Assembly: GCA_039707465.1 (NCBI GenBank)
Contig: CM077644.1
Span: 98,196,375 to 98,260,374, forward strand
Direction: 5' to 3'
Length of the DNA stretch: 64,000 nucleotides
Origin: Rhabdophis nuchalis
Lineage: Eukaryota; Chordata; Lepidosauria; Squamata; Natricidae
The notes under the pieces were generated by a model, which saw nothing but the letters and a program-made list of their open reading frames with translations, was not told the origin of the DNA and did no database searches. Of this stretch, positions 53,170 to 63,262 are shown piece after piece (within the stretch, counting starts at the first letter, position 1; each line of letters begins with the position of its first letter). Both the position numbers and the translations under genes were made by a program.

Positions 53170-53376
53170 GCCTTATTTGGTGATCATTTCCAGTTACAAC
53201 AGTGATGGAAAAAGTAACTTCATGACCAGTACACTCATTTACAATTTCTACAGGATATAAGGCAAGGAAAGCTGAAGTGAGGACCACAAACATAGGTGCA
53301 GTTTGACTTAGTGAGCACTTCACTTAACAACCAAGTTGCCATCCCAACTGTGGTCACCAAATGAGGACTATCTGTA
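53170..53376. mobile_element. MITE fragment, 'AAGTCGAGGACTA' family
   Basis: Right end GGTCACCAAATGAGGACTATC; interior CACTTCACTTAACAACCAAG. Internally deleted. Confidence 0.55.
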
Positions 53377-53699
53377 TTGTCTCACCTGTCCATTCGGTGA
53401 TATCATGCATTAGTTCTGGGTCTAAGTGTAACCATTTTGCCCTTGATATGACAAATGATAACCATTTTGCCATTGATATACAGTTGTACATCTCAACTTG
53501 GCCAATCAAGGGATAATGTTGCAATCCTGTCCTAATCTTTGGAAGCTGTGTGGGTCTGGATGGGAAAAACAGACTCAGGCTCAATTCTACCAAGACTGAG
53601 TAGCTGTAAATATTTGTTTCTCCTTCACAAGTTTGGGGGAGTTTAATTAGTTTTGAATGAGCTTATATTTTCCATTTGAGATGCCACACAACCTCGGGA

Positions 53700-54485
53700 C
53701 TCACGGGTCCTACTTGAAGAGCAGGGACCAGCTCTGGCCAAGAGATTTTTGCAGAGATTTATCTCAAGCACCATTTGCACCCATTCATGGATTGGGAGGC
53801 CCTCTGGACAGTCACTCATGCTCTGGTCACCTCATAAATGGACTACTGCAACATGTTACGTGCTTTTGAAGATTACTGGTAGCTAGAGCTGAACCAAAAC
53901 TCAGTAGCATGAATGGTGATGGGCACAATTTATTTTATTTTTGTGTATTAAAGAAGCTTATGTAGACCTTCACCTTGCAGAAGGAACTCTGGTAGTGGGC
54001 AGAATGAAAACACAATGAATGAATTTGAGGTCTTGATAAAAACTCAGACTCATCAATCAACCACTCTTTGCCACCCAAATGAACATCCTGGCCCTAGTGC
54101 CTGGAGGAAAATCTGCATCTTTGATGCTTTTCTAAAGGCCAATGGGGTCAGGGCTTCTAGTGTGTTTGTTTAGGTTCCTTTGTTACCTATTGGGATCCAG
54201 GAAGTGAGTCTTTTATGTCACTAAGCCTGCCCTCTGGAGCAGCATTCAGCCCTGAAATTTGTATGGCTCCCACTCTGATGATGTTCATCCTTGGCTGTTT
54301 TCCCAGAATTTGGAACTCAGTGGTGACTGAATCCCTATAGAGTGTTTTATTGTTTTACAAAGTTTGTTTTTGGGTGCTTCTGGTCTGTTTTACTTTTTTA
54401 TTGTAAACTGCTCAGAGTAATTTGAAGCTGAGTGGCCTCCAAATTGTATTAATTTGTTAATTAAATATTAAATGAATTGTATAGC
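53700..54485 (+). pseudogene. Old L2-type LINE C-terminal relic
   Basis: Translation near 53805 gives TVTHALVTS, a stop, then MDYCNML, corresponding to TVTHALVTSRLDYCNALY in the copy at 19631. The UTR continues to about 54485 with ATTGTAAACTGCTCAGAG. More diverged than the other copies, so probably an older subfamily. Confidence 0.6.
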
Positions 54486-54639
54486 TAAACACATTTTCAG
54501 TAAATATATTGCCATTTTTAAAAAAAAAACACCAAGTTATATTTAGTATAGAATTATATAAAACACAAGTGGCTAGAAATAAACACATTTTTTTTCTGTT
54601 TTAGAACCATAATTAAATGCACTGATCTTCCTAATGTCT

Positions 54640-55692
54640 TTTAGAACTTTGGTGATGGTTTCTTGGATACTAAAGATAATCAAGCAACAGATCCACAAAC
54701 ATCTAGAAGCAAGCAAAGTTATAACCAGAAGCCAACATGAGTTTGTCAAAAGCAGATCATGCCAAATGAATCTTATTTCATTTTTTGACAAAGTGACACC
54801 AGCATAGTGCAGTGGACATAGTATAATTTGGATTTCAGTAAGGCATTTGACACAGTAGACCACAACCTACGCCTTGGAAAACTACAAAAATGTGGAATAG
54901 ATACTACCAAATGGATTTGTAACTGGCTGACAAATCACTCGCAACTTGTGGTCTTCAATGGAACTGCATCTACATGGAGGGAAGTAAGCAGGGAGGTACC
55001 TCAAGGTTCTGTGATAGGCCCAGCACTTTTCAATATTTTCATAAATGATTTAGATGAGGGAGTAGAAGGGAAATTCATCAAATTTGCAGATGACACTTAG
55101 CTGACAGGAATAGACAACTGCTCAGATGATAAGCTCAAGATCCAAAACAATCTTGATACTGGGCCCCAATCAACAAAATAAAATTCAATACAGAGAAAAG
55201 TAAGGTACTACACTTAGGCAAGAAAAAACAAAAGTACAGATTAGGTGAAACCTGGCTTAATAGCACAGAGGGATCTAGTGGACAATCAAATATGAGCCAG
55301 CAGTGTGTGGCAGTAGCCAAAAAAGTAAGTGCAATCCTAGGTTGCATTAACAAAGGGTTAGAGTCAAGTTCACATAATCTATAAAGCTCTGTAAAACTGT
55401 TCTAAACCACTCTATAAAGCCTTAGTAAGGCAACACCTGGAATACTGCATCCAGTTTTGGTAACCACATTATAAACATGATATATAAACTTTGGAAAGAA
55501 TGCAGAGGAGAACAACAAAGAGGATTAGGGGTCCCAAGGCTAAAACATGAAGAATGGTTGCAGAAACTGTGCAGGGCTAGTCTAGTGAAGAGAAGGACCA
55601 GGATGGCGTGATAGCAGTGTTCCAATAGAGTTTCCTGATTGAGTCAGAATAGATGACCTCCAAGATCCCTTCCAACTCTGTTATTCTGTTAT
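54640..55692 (+). mobile_element. CR1 LINE, 5'-truncated
   Basis: Begins within the RT region and runs through the C-terminus (GTCCCAAGGCTAAAACATGA region) to the CR1 3' end ATGACCTCCAAGATCCCTTCC followed by ATTCTGTTATTCTTTC at 55675-55695. Confidence 0.8.
54828..55560 (+). pseudogene. CR1 reverse transcriptase relic
   Basis: Open for 90 codons: [56 protein letters not shown] and KFADDT, giving RT motifs A, B and C (FADD intact). The codon after FADDT is TAG where CR1 has Lys. Beyond it the thumb and C-terminal region are shifted between frames with several stops. No endonuclease domain is present. Non-functional. Confidence 0.85.
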
Positions 55693-55695
55693 TCT

Positions 55696-56244
55696 TTCTG
55701 CAACACACCAAATGTTTTGCAAGACTAATTCACAATAAACTTACCTAAAGTTTTAATAACTTGTTGTTGTTTTTTATTTTGCCTATGGACTTCTGAAGAA
55801 AGATTTGCCCACAATTTGCTGCCACAGAAATCTTTTCAAGAAAAGATTGAACAACAATTTGACCAAACTAGTATGAGGACTACTGTTTTGGACAGGAGAT
55901 TGGCGTTGAGAACTCCCAAGATTTCTCACAACCTTATTCTATGATTTTCAAATAAGGATTATTTCTGAGTATGCATTTTTTCTGGGTTCAAAAGTCAACT
56001 TTCTTTCCAACTTTGTTCAAATATGACTTGCAGCTGTTACTGCTGGAAAAAGATCTGAGTTTTGGCTAATACCGGACTCAAATTGTCAAAGGGGTAAAAT
56101 AATGACTTTCTATTTGGGCCTGGATAAGAATCTTTGCAATGAACCATTTCAATTTCCCAAGGAAAAAGATTCCCAAGTAGAAGAACAATAGAAACAATAA
56201 ACTAACTAGTCTCTTTTCATAATTAGAGATTTTATTTTTTCATA
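55696..56244. other. Unassigned sequence
   Basis: No supported feature. Confidence 0.4.
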
Positions 56245-56247
56245 TAG

Positions 56248-56633
56248 GTAGTTCTTGACTTATAACCATTTCTTTAGTGACCATTTGAAGTTACAACTTC
56301 ACTAAAAAAGTGACTTATGGCCATTTTTCACATTTATGACGGTGGCAGCATTCCTGGGGCCACAAAATGCTTGGCAACCGACGGGTATTTATGACAGTGG
56401 CACTGTCCTAAGGTCATGCAATCATGATTTGTAATCTTCCCAGCTGACTTTGCATAAGGAAACAAACTTGGGGGAAGCCAGGTTTGTTTAATAATGAAAT
56501 GAGTCACTTGAGAACTGCAGCAATTCACTTAACAACTGTGGTAAAAAGGTCATAAAATGAGGCACAAGTTACTTAACAACTGATTTGCTTAGTTTTGGGA
56601 TCAGTTGTGGTCGTAAGTCAAGGACTACCTGCA
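56248..56633. mobile_element. MITE, 'AAGTCGAGGACTA' family, most complete copy
   Basis: Starts GGTAGTTCTTGACTTATAAC and ends GGTCGTAAGTCAAGGACTACC, a clear terminal inverted repeat of about 21 bp. Interior has TTGAAGTTACAACTTCAC, TTTGCATAAGGAAAC and AACTGATTTGCTTAG. I could not fix the target duplication, so superfamily is open. Confidence 0.85.
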
Positions 56634-56768
56634 CCAGATCTGGAGAAGAAGAGGGGAAATGCTATTCAAAGATCCCTTTGCTGTTTAGAGAGCTGACAGC
56701 AAGTTTGTTTTTTAATAAAGTTACTGATGGGAGATTCACTTATGAATTACCTTCTCAAAGTTAGCACA

Positions 56769-57162
56769 AGTTACTGTGTTAAAGAAGAAGCTACCCATGA
56801 TCTAGATTAGGGGTGTCAAACTCAAGGCCCGCAGGCTGGGTCTGGTCCACAGGGTGCTTAAATCTGGCCCATGGAGCAACCCTGGAAAGAGTGTAGGACC
56901 ACTCCATGGTGCCCCTCCAGTGAAAACAGGTTCCCAATCTTCATTTTTGGCTGGGATGGCCTCCTGCATCCCTCTGCCAGCGAAAACTGAGATTGGGAGC
57001 CCATTTTCAGTGGCAGAAGCACCGTGGACTGGTCCTTCGCTTTTTCCAGGGTGGCCCAGCGGGCCAGATCTAAGCATCTCATGGGCTAGATCCAGCCTGC
57101 ATGTCTTGAGTTAGACACCCCTTATCTAGATCATATGTAGCTTCTTCTTTAACACAGTAACT
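56769..57162. repeat. Palindromic target split by a MITE
   Basis: Sequence 56769-56807 (AGTTACTGTGTTAAAGAAGA...) is repeated in inverted form at 57123-57162, with two mismatches in about 39 bp. Joining these flanks gives a palindrome centred on ATCTAGAT, exactly where the MITE is inserted. Confidence 0.88.
56809..57122. mobile_element. hAT-like MITE, GGGGTGTCAAA family
   Basis: Long inverted ends, AGGGGTGTCAAACTCAAGGC and CTTGAGTTAGACACCCCT, extending imperfectly for about 90 bp. Flanking TCTAGAT on both sides matches the hAT-preferred core. Confidence 0.85.
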
Positions 57163-57372
57163 CCATTTTTGCTGGCAGAGGGCTGCAGGAGGCCATCCCA
57201 GCCAAAAATGGAGATTGGGAGCCCATTTTCACTGGCAGAGCACTCGGGGCTACTACAGCCTCCCCTGCTGGCCATGCCCACCCTGGCCACACACACACCA
57301 GCCTCGCCCCCCAAAAGTCAAACACACCCCTGATGTGGCGCTCAATGAAATCGAGTTTGACGCCCCGGATCT
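57163..57372. mobile_element. Second GGGGTGTCAAA-family piece, right half
   Basis: Starts abruptly in the family's interior (CCATTTTTGCTGGCAGAGG) and ends in the family terminus (GAAATCGAGTTTGACGCCCC), followed by GGATCTGGAT. Lacks a left half. Confidence 0.75.
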
Positions 57373-57800
57373 GGATTCTTATAATTCAGTGGCACGCAGC
57401 AGTTCTAGAAAACAAACGCAGCGCTTTTTTCCACACATAGAGAGATGCTGCATGCATGTTATGATAATTCAAGCTCACCACTTGACTTTTTTTCCTAAGC
57501 CTGCCAGCTGACCCATCAGTCCATTAAGTCCCAGTGGTATGGACTGCCTCCAGGAAGGAGAAAAAGAGAAGCAGAGCTTGATCAAGCATATCAGCCCTGT
57601 CAGAAAATTATTCTACACATTACGCAGCATGATGGGCTCGGGAGAATTGGCAGAGTCACTGGCTCTTTAGGCATCGGAGGGTGGAATTTGCTTTTTTGGA
57701 ATGCTCATTGAAAACTAGCAGAGTGGAAGAAAGATCGACTCCCATATACAGCTCGCGCTAATGGGGTTGTGTACTATAGGCAAGAAGGCTTGGTTTATTC
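57373..57800. other. Unassigned sequence
   Basis: No gene; non-repetitive-looking in part (57590-57700). Confidence 0.35.
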
Positions 57801-57805
57801 ATTGT

Positions 57806-58165
57806 ACTGCACTTATTTATTTTATTAAATTGATACAGCCACCAGTCTCACATGTTTCACTCTGGGCAGCAAACCACAATTAAAATAACAAAAACCAAGC
57901 AATCAAAACAATTTTTAATAAACAAAAAACAGTTAAAGTGCATTTAAAACAGTTAAAAATAAGTCAGGAAACATGGCAAAGTCTATGCCCTAATTTACAG
58001 ATAGTATAACCGTATTGCAGGCTGTATTACTTCCATGGAATCTGCAGGTTGTCAATAGGCTTGGTGCCAATCTCACATGGGTTGGGGGAATGATGTTCCA
58101 AAGGTGCTACAGGAGAAAAGGCCTTCCTCCTGAGTCCTGCCAGTAACGTTGGCAGCAACCAACCC
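57806..58165 (-). mobile_element. Older L2-type LINE 3' end, reverse copy
   Basis: AT-rich tail at 57808-57830, UTR, and at 58090-58165 a C-terminal-like segment (plus strand TGTTCCAAAGGTGCTACAGG; AAGGCCTTCCTCCTGAGTCC). More diverged than the others. Confidence 0.6.
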
Positions 58166-58785
58166 CTGCATATAATATATGGTTTGTATGTATGTGATAT
58201 ATTAAAATGAATGATTGTTTTGCCATCAGTAATAGTCTCTTTTGATCTACATATAATTTTTTTTTGCATTATTTGGCCCCCTCTTTCTATTTCCTCTCTC
58301 ATGTTTTTTTCTAAGACACCTCTTAGTGCGGGCATGCCATATGGCATATACCATCTGGGGTACCTATTCAGCATTGTTAGATGATCATTAGGCTTAATTA
58401 AGCCAATTATACCTACAATGCAGGATGTCATGGGTGATGAATTGGAGACGAAGTATAGGTTGTCTTATATATACAGTAAACATAAACATCTTAAGGGAAA
58501 CACAAAGGGCATTGAAAAATTCATCGCAATAAAAATATAATGAACCAGATTTAAAAAAAAAACAATGGTAAGGAACACTCACTCACCATAGACAATATAG
58601 CGACCTGGATTTAGAGCAGTGATGAGATACCGTGATCTTCCAAATATGGCTCAACTGCAACCATCAGCAGCCCTGGTTAGTCTGGTGAATGGAGAAGGAT
58701 GCTGAGAAATGCTGCTGAGAGACTCTATTTATATCGAACACCAGGAAGTAATAATTTTATCTAATTTTATCCTGCGTGGGACTTA
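58166..58785. other. Unassigned sequence
   Basis: No supported feature. Confidence 0.4.
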
Positions 58786-58789
58786 TCAG

Positions 58790-59105
58790 GCATAGAAGCC
58801 CAACCCTCTGGAACAACCTGCCCCCTGAACTCCGTTCAGACCACAGACCTCCGCCTTTTCCGCCGGCATCTTAAAACGCATTTATTCCAACAAGCCAGCC
58901 TAGGATAACCACCCGATTTGGACTTTTTAGTTATAAATTTTAATTAGAGAATTTTAAAATGTTTTAGCACGGGGTAATTTAATTTAATTGGGTTTTAATA
59001 ATTGGTTTATTTATGTATGTTGTGTTTTTAATTCGCCTGTGCGCCGCCCTGGGTCCTTTTGTAGGAGAAGGGCGGGGTATAAATTTAATAAAATAAAATA
59101 AAATA
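58790..59105 (+). mobile_element. L2-type LINE 3' end
   Basis: Begins in the codons for the NNLPPELR-like motif (CTGGAACAACCTGCCCCC), then TTATTCCAACAAGCCAGCC, UTR with GCGCCGCCCTGGGTCC, and AATAAAAT tail. Confidence 0.87.
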
Positions 59106-59929
59106 TATCTTTCTTCGGGGTTCAAACCCTTGACTGGGAATTGAACTCGTGACTCAATTCTCATCCGTATAAAAATAATTTCCAGATTCCTCCCAGGAAC
59201 CAGCATTTTCATCTCAAACATTGGGAAGACGCCATTAATCCTCGAAGGCACTTACCCCAAAGCGGGAAGCCCCCATTGTAAGTATACTCCCACTTAGGTG
59301 ATACGTTGCCATAATCTTGACAATGGGAATTTGGTAAATTACAAAAACAAATTAAGTAATTTAGGATTTACTACTTGCAAACAGTGGCAATATTGGGCAA
59401 TGTATGATCATCATTTATCTTTTCTTTTATAAAATCTAGTTACCTGTGTGGGAACTTTTGTATTTCTTGAATTTCACTGCTGGCACAATAGTTACGCTTC
59501 AAAAGGGGAAGAACCAGAAATGATTATTAGAAGAGTACCTGCTTCCCATCTGGAAACATTTGATTAAACTGAACCTGAGAAGGTTTATTAGCATATTTGT
59601 GTTTAGCCACAAGCTGATAACCAAACTGCTTGTTAAAAGGCTTGATTTGATTTATATTATGTGTCATAAATTTACCTGCAAGTGGATAATCTTGCAACTA
59701 TAATTACACGTTAATTTTTTCTACTGTGCTCTTTTGGGCAGAAAGCAGATCTTAGATGTGTTGTGGAAAACCTCTGCTTGCTCATATGCTTCTTGAATCT
59801 TGAACTGGCTGCTTTTTTTTATATGTAATGAATTCAGCTTCACATTGGAAAGACTGCTGCTTTACTGCAGTCTTAATTTTAAGAGAGAGAAACTTCCAAA
59901 CTTTGCACCACTCAATAAAAACCAAGTAG
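59106..59929. other. Unassigned sequence
   Basis: No gene; 59340-59800 shows no repeat I recognise. Confidence 0.4.
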
Positions 59930-59931
59930 GC

Positions 59932-60393
59932 AGAGGATCCGATACTTGCGGGATCGGATCCTGCCTCATACATCCTCACGGCCGATTCGCTCCCACAGAG
60001 AGGGACTTCTCCGGGTGCCGTCCACTAGACTTTGTCAGCGGGCGACGCCCAGGGGAAGGACTCTCTCTGTGGCGGGCCCAGCCCTCTGGAACGACCTTCC
60101 CCCCGACATTAGAAAAACCACGGACCTCCGCTCCTTCCGTCTGAAATTAAAAACATATTTTTTCTGCTTGGCTGGCCTGGGGTAGTCTCTCTCTATGGGG
60201 TTTTAGTTGTGTAGGGAATTTTAGTTATAATGGGTATTTTAGCACAGGCACTGTTTAATTTGTTTTTAAGATGTTGTTTTGATTGTATTGTATTTATGGT
60301 TTTAGTTTTCCCTGTGCACCGCTCCGAGTCCCCGTGGGGAGAGGAGCGGTCAAGAAATTAAATAATAATAATAATTATTATTATTATTATTAA
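59932..60393 (+). mobile_element. L2-type LINE 3' end, longest plus-strand copy
   Basis: Encodes about 80 C-terminal residues in frame (59946-60185): RDRILPHTSSRPIRSHREG, LLRVPSTRLCQRATPRGR, LSVAGPALWNDLPPDIRK, ending FFCLAGLG. UTR follows, with GCACCGCTCCGAGTCCCC and AAT/ATT repeats at 60360-60393. Same C-terminus as 19631, and apparently young. Confidence 0.88.
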
Positions 60394-61480
60394 AACATAT
60401 TCATATTTCTTTATCATGCCCTGCTTTTTAATTGTTGACACCGCAAATAATTTATTCCTGTGCTTCCAAATTGTATTATTTCCCAGAAAGCTTGTAACCT
60501 TCACAAAATTATTGATATTATATAGAAATTGATTTATTAACTGTTTCTCTCAGATGACTGAGAGGGAAGGGTTGGCCTTCAACCCGCAGGGGAAAATGCT
60601 TTTGTTCAATTTGTCAAAATCGAAGTCTTCAAAAGGCTGTTTCTGCAGGAGCAATCCAGCCCAAAATTAAGCACGTCAAAGAGAAAGGTTTATAGACGTT
60701 TGAGAGTTTTAATCTTTAGTTCCATGTAAGATTGTTTGGGAGAAAGTGTCAACAAAGATTATGGAGAGCTGTTATTTACACACACATACTTTTTCAAATG
60801 TAGTGAGATTCAAATAAACTGGACTTTTTAATAGGTAAGAACATCTGGGGAATCGCCATAACTCACTAGCAGCAAACAGCCTTTGCATACCAATGGCTGA
60901 AAAATCAGGTGATGGGGAGAACACTGCAACACAATTACTCATCCCAAGCAATGCTTAGATGTAGACACTGCTCATGCATTCAACATGGAAAATAATGAAC
61001 TAACGGGTAGTAGATATGAGAGAAACACTTCTCCTTCAAGTAGTACAGCTGGCAAAGAAAATTGTGGGTGGAAAGATAAGATTTATTCCTCTTTTCTTTT
61101 TGTTTTCTTAATAGAAGTGTATGAAACTCAGTAAAACTAATCTATTAAGATGGAAAAAAAATTAGATGTGGTACAACAGTTCGATAATTGCATTTTCTCT
61201 CTTTTCCTTTGGTTAAAAGTGAGAGTGGGAGACAGTTTTGGCCAGGGAGGTGGTGCTGGGGAGAGAAATTAAATATCACTCCCTTATGCCATCTATTTGA
61301 TGTAAAACTATCTCATCCAATCCCATTTTCTCTTCCTTAGATATAACTGAAGTTGCTTAAAACAATTCTTCCATGTTTGTTATCCCAATGAATTCCTTTT
61401 TTGTATTTCTTTATACCAGAAAAAAAGATGTAACCTGCCCTAATCTTTAATCTAGCTTGGCCCATCTAGAGAAGCAAAGA
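60394..61480. other. Unassigned sequence
   Basis: About 1.1 kb without recognised repeat or gene. Confidence 0.4.
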
Positions 61481-61794
61481 GTCCACTGAGATTCTCAGTC
61501 ATCCAGGTCATGGTGTGCCAAAGGTGCTTTTTCAAAAGGCAGCTGGATTATATTTTTCCTTGAAGACGTTTTGCTTCTCTTCCAAGAAGCTTCTTCAAGA
61601 AGCTTGAAGAAGAGAAATCAAACGTCTTCAAGGAAACACAAAGTCCAATTGTCTTTTGGAAAAGCACCTTTGGGTCAAAGAGACAGCTAGAAGCAGCATA
61701 CAGTAAAATAAGTTTTAGGCTACATCCATTGCACTTCTCATTCAAGAAGCTTCTTCAACTCTGACTGGATGGTGGGGAATGGAAAGATTTATAT

Positions 61795-62005
61795 TCCTTG
61801 CAACCACTTCATAAATACATGGCTCAACATAGAAGGAGAAACCCATCAGGATTAGATTCAGTGGTCCATCTGCACTTAAAAGACAAAGGCCACTCTTTTG
61901 AAGACAGCAAAGTCCACATTTCAGACAGAGAGGACCACTGGTTTGAAATTGGGGTCAAAGAGGCCATCTATGTCAAAACTGAACAGCCCTCTCTCAACAG
62001 AGGGG
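61795..62005 (+). pseudogene. GIY-YIG endonuclease tail of a Penelope-like element
   Basis: The frame reads MAQHRRRNPSGLDSVVHLHL, then KDKGHSFEDSKVHISDRED, then HWFEIGVKEAIYVKTEQPSL and NRGGG. This is the distinctive C-terminal part of Penelope-like polyproteins, containing the domain's late conserved residues (the E of KEAIYVK). The N-terminal GIY and YIG motifs and the RT are missing. The frame runs on into the CR1 tail repeat and stops at 62103. Confidence 0.75.
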
Positions 62006-62016
62006 GAGGGATATAC

Positions 62017-62069
62017 AATACAATACAATACAATACAATACAATACAATACAATACAATACAATACAAT
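62017..62069 (+). repeat. (ACAAT)n pentanucleotide repeat
   Basis: About ten ACAAT units forming the CR1 tail. Confidence 0.95.
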
Positions 62070-62300
62070 AGCAGATTTGGAAGGGACCTTGGAGGTCTTC
62101 TAGTCCAACCCCCTGCGTAGGCAGGAACCTTATACCATTTCAGACAAATGGCTATCTAACATCTTCTTAAAGACTTCCAGGGTTGGGGCATTCACAACTT
62201 CTGGAGACAAGCTGTTCCAGAGGTTAATTGTTCTGACTGTCAGGAAATTTCTCCTTAGTTCTAAGTTGCTTCTCTCCTTGATTAGTTTCCACCCATTGCT

Positions 62301-62374
62301 TCTTGTCCTGCCCCCAGGTGCCTTGGAGAATAGTTTGTCTTGTCCTGCCCCCAGGTGCCTTGGAGAATAGTTTG
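62301..62374. repeat. 37-bp perfect tandem duplication
   Basis: TCTTGTCCTGCCCCCAGGTG... repeated exactly twice inside the CR1 fragment; identical copies imply a recent event. Confidence 0.95.
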
Positions 62375-62700
62375 ACTCCATCTATAGATTGATTTAATCT
62401 ATCTCCTTTCTACAACACAGTCCTTTCAACAGGCTCCACACCCATTTGCACCACTCAGGTGACCCTGATGACACAGATAAATCTCCAGGTGGCCTTAACA
62501 ACTCACTAAAAGAATGCTAATGATCAGCTGTCTGCAAGGAGTATAAATCCTTCCATTCCCTATCATCCAGTCATAGCCGAAGAAGCTTCTTGGATGAGAA
62601 GTGAAATGTCTTCAAAGAAAAACCAGAAAGTCCAGTTGCTTCCTGAAAAAAAGCACCTTTGGGACAACCATGACTTGGATGGTTGAGAATCTCCATAGAC

Positions 62701-63015
62701 ACTTTTGTTGTGATAAGAAACACAGACTCTCATGAGTTTAGTTTAATTCATTCATGTAGTTCTTGTTTTAACTTTGCTTTCTCCTGGGATGACTTTGCAA
62801 CTTTTAGTCTAACCTACCCATCTAAAGCTTAGTTGCTAAGATTGGCTAATTGCGCTTTTTGCCTGGGGAACCATTAAAAACTGCAGTGTAGCTCTTTCCT
62901 TGTCTTAAAGCTTAATTCAGACCTCAACCAACAATCAGATATGAGCTGTCACTTCTCCTAGTATTGTATTTGTAAAGGCTGAAATAATTTGAGTGAAAGA
63001 AGCATGGACTTAATA
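62701..63015. other. Unassigned sequence
   Basis: No supported feature. Confidence 0.4.
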
Positions 63016-63017
63016 AG

Positions 63018-63262
63018 AGCCAGTTTGGTCTAATGGTTATGACACCAGGCTAGAAACTGGGAGACAATGAGTTCTAGTACTGCCTTGGGCATGTGGGAAT
63101 GACCCAGAACAGCTGAGTGACTTTAGGCCAATCATCAAGAAACGGTGAATTATATTCTCTCCTTAGGCATGAAAACTAGCTGGGTGTTTTTGTGCCTGTC
63201 ATCTCATTGCCCAATCAGTTGACAAGCTGATTGGGCAATTCCTGTCACAACCAATGAATCAA
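63018..63262 (+). mobile_element. tRNA-derived SINE
   Basis: Head AGCCAGTTTGGTCTAATGGT with A-box-like TGGTCTAATGG and B-box-like GAGTTCTAGTACTGCC; body CTGAGTGACTTTAGGCCAAT. It lacks an intact acceptor stem, so it is a SINE rather than a tRNA gene. Confidence 0.65.

Larger units (their letters stand above)
62015..62395 (-). mobile_element. CR1 LINE 3' end inserted in Penelope-like relic
   Basis: On the minus strand: CR1 C-terminal codons (SNLELRRNFLTVRTINLWNS), then TCTAGTCCAACCCCCTGC reversed, and a tail of ATTGT units (plus strand ACAAT, 62017-62069). A 37-bp unit is tandemly duplicated at 62301-62337 and 62338-62374. Confidence 0.87.
61484..62700 (+). mobile_element. Penelope-like element relic with inverted terminal parts
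   Basis: Order: an inverted terminal piece (61484-61599, GAGATTCTCAGTCATCCAGG ... CCTTGAAGACGTTTTGC), the same sequence forwards at 61600-61680 (CAAACGTCTTCAAGG), the end of a GIY-YIG-type coding region (61795-62005), a CR1 insertion (62015-62395), and a right terminal piece (62440-62700, GAAGCTTCTTGGATGAG ... TGGTTGAGAATCTCC). Penelope-like elements typically carry such pseudo-LTRs and a C-terminal GIY-YIG endonuclease. The RT domain is absent. Confidence 0.7.

Noticed and set aside
58027..58431. 134-codon minus-strand frame
   Set aside because: Its C-terminal part is an old L2-type C-terminus; the rest has no features.
63018..63090. tRNA gene
   Set aside because: SINE head without complete cloverleaf.
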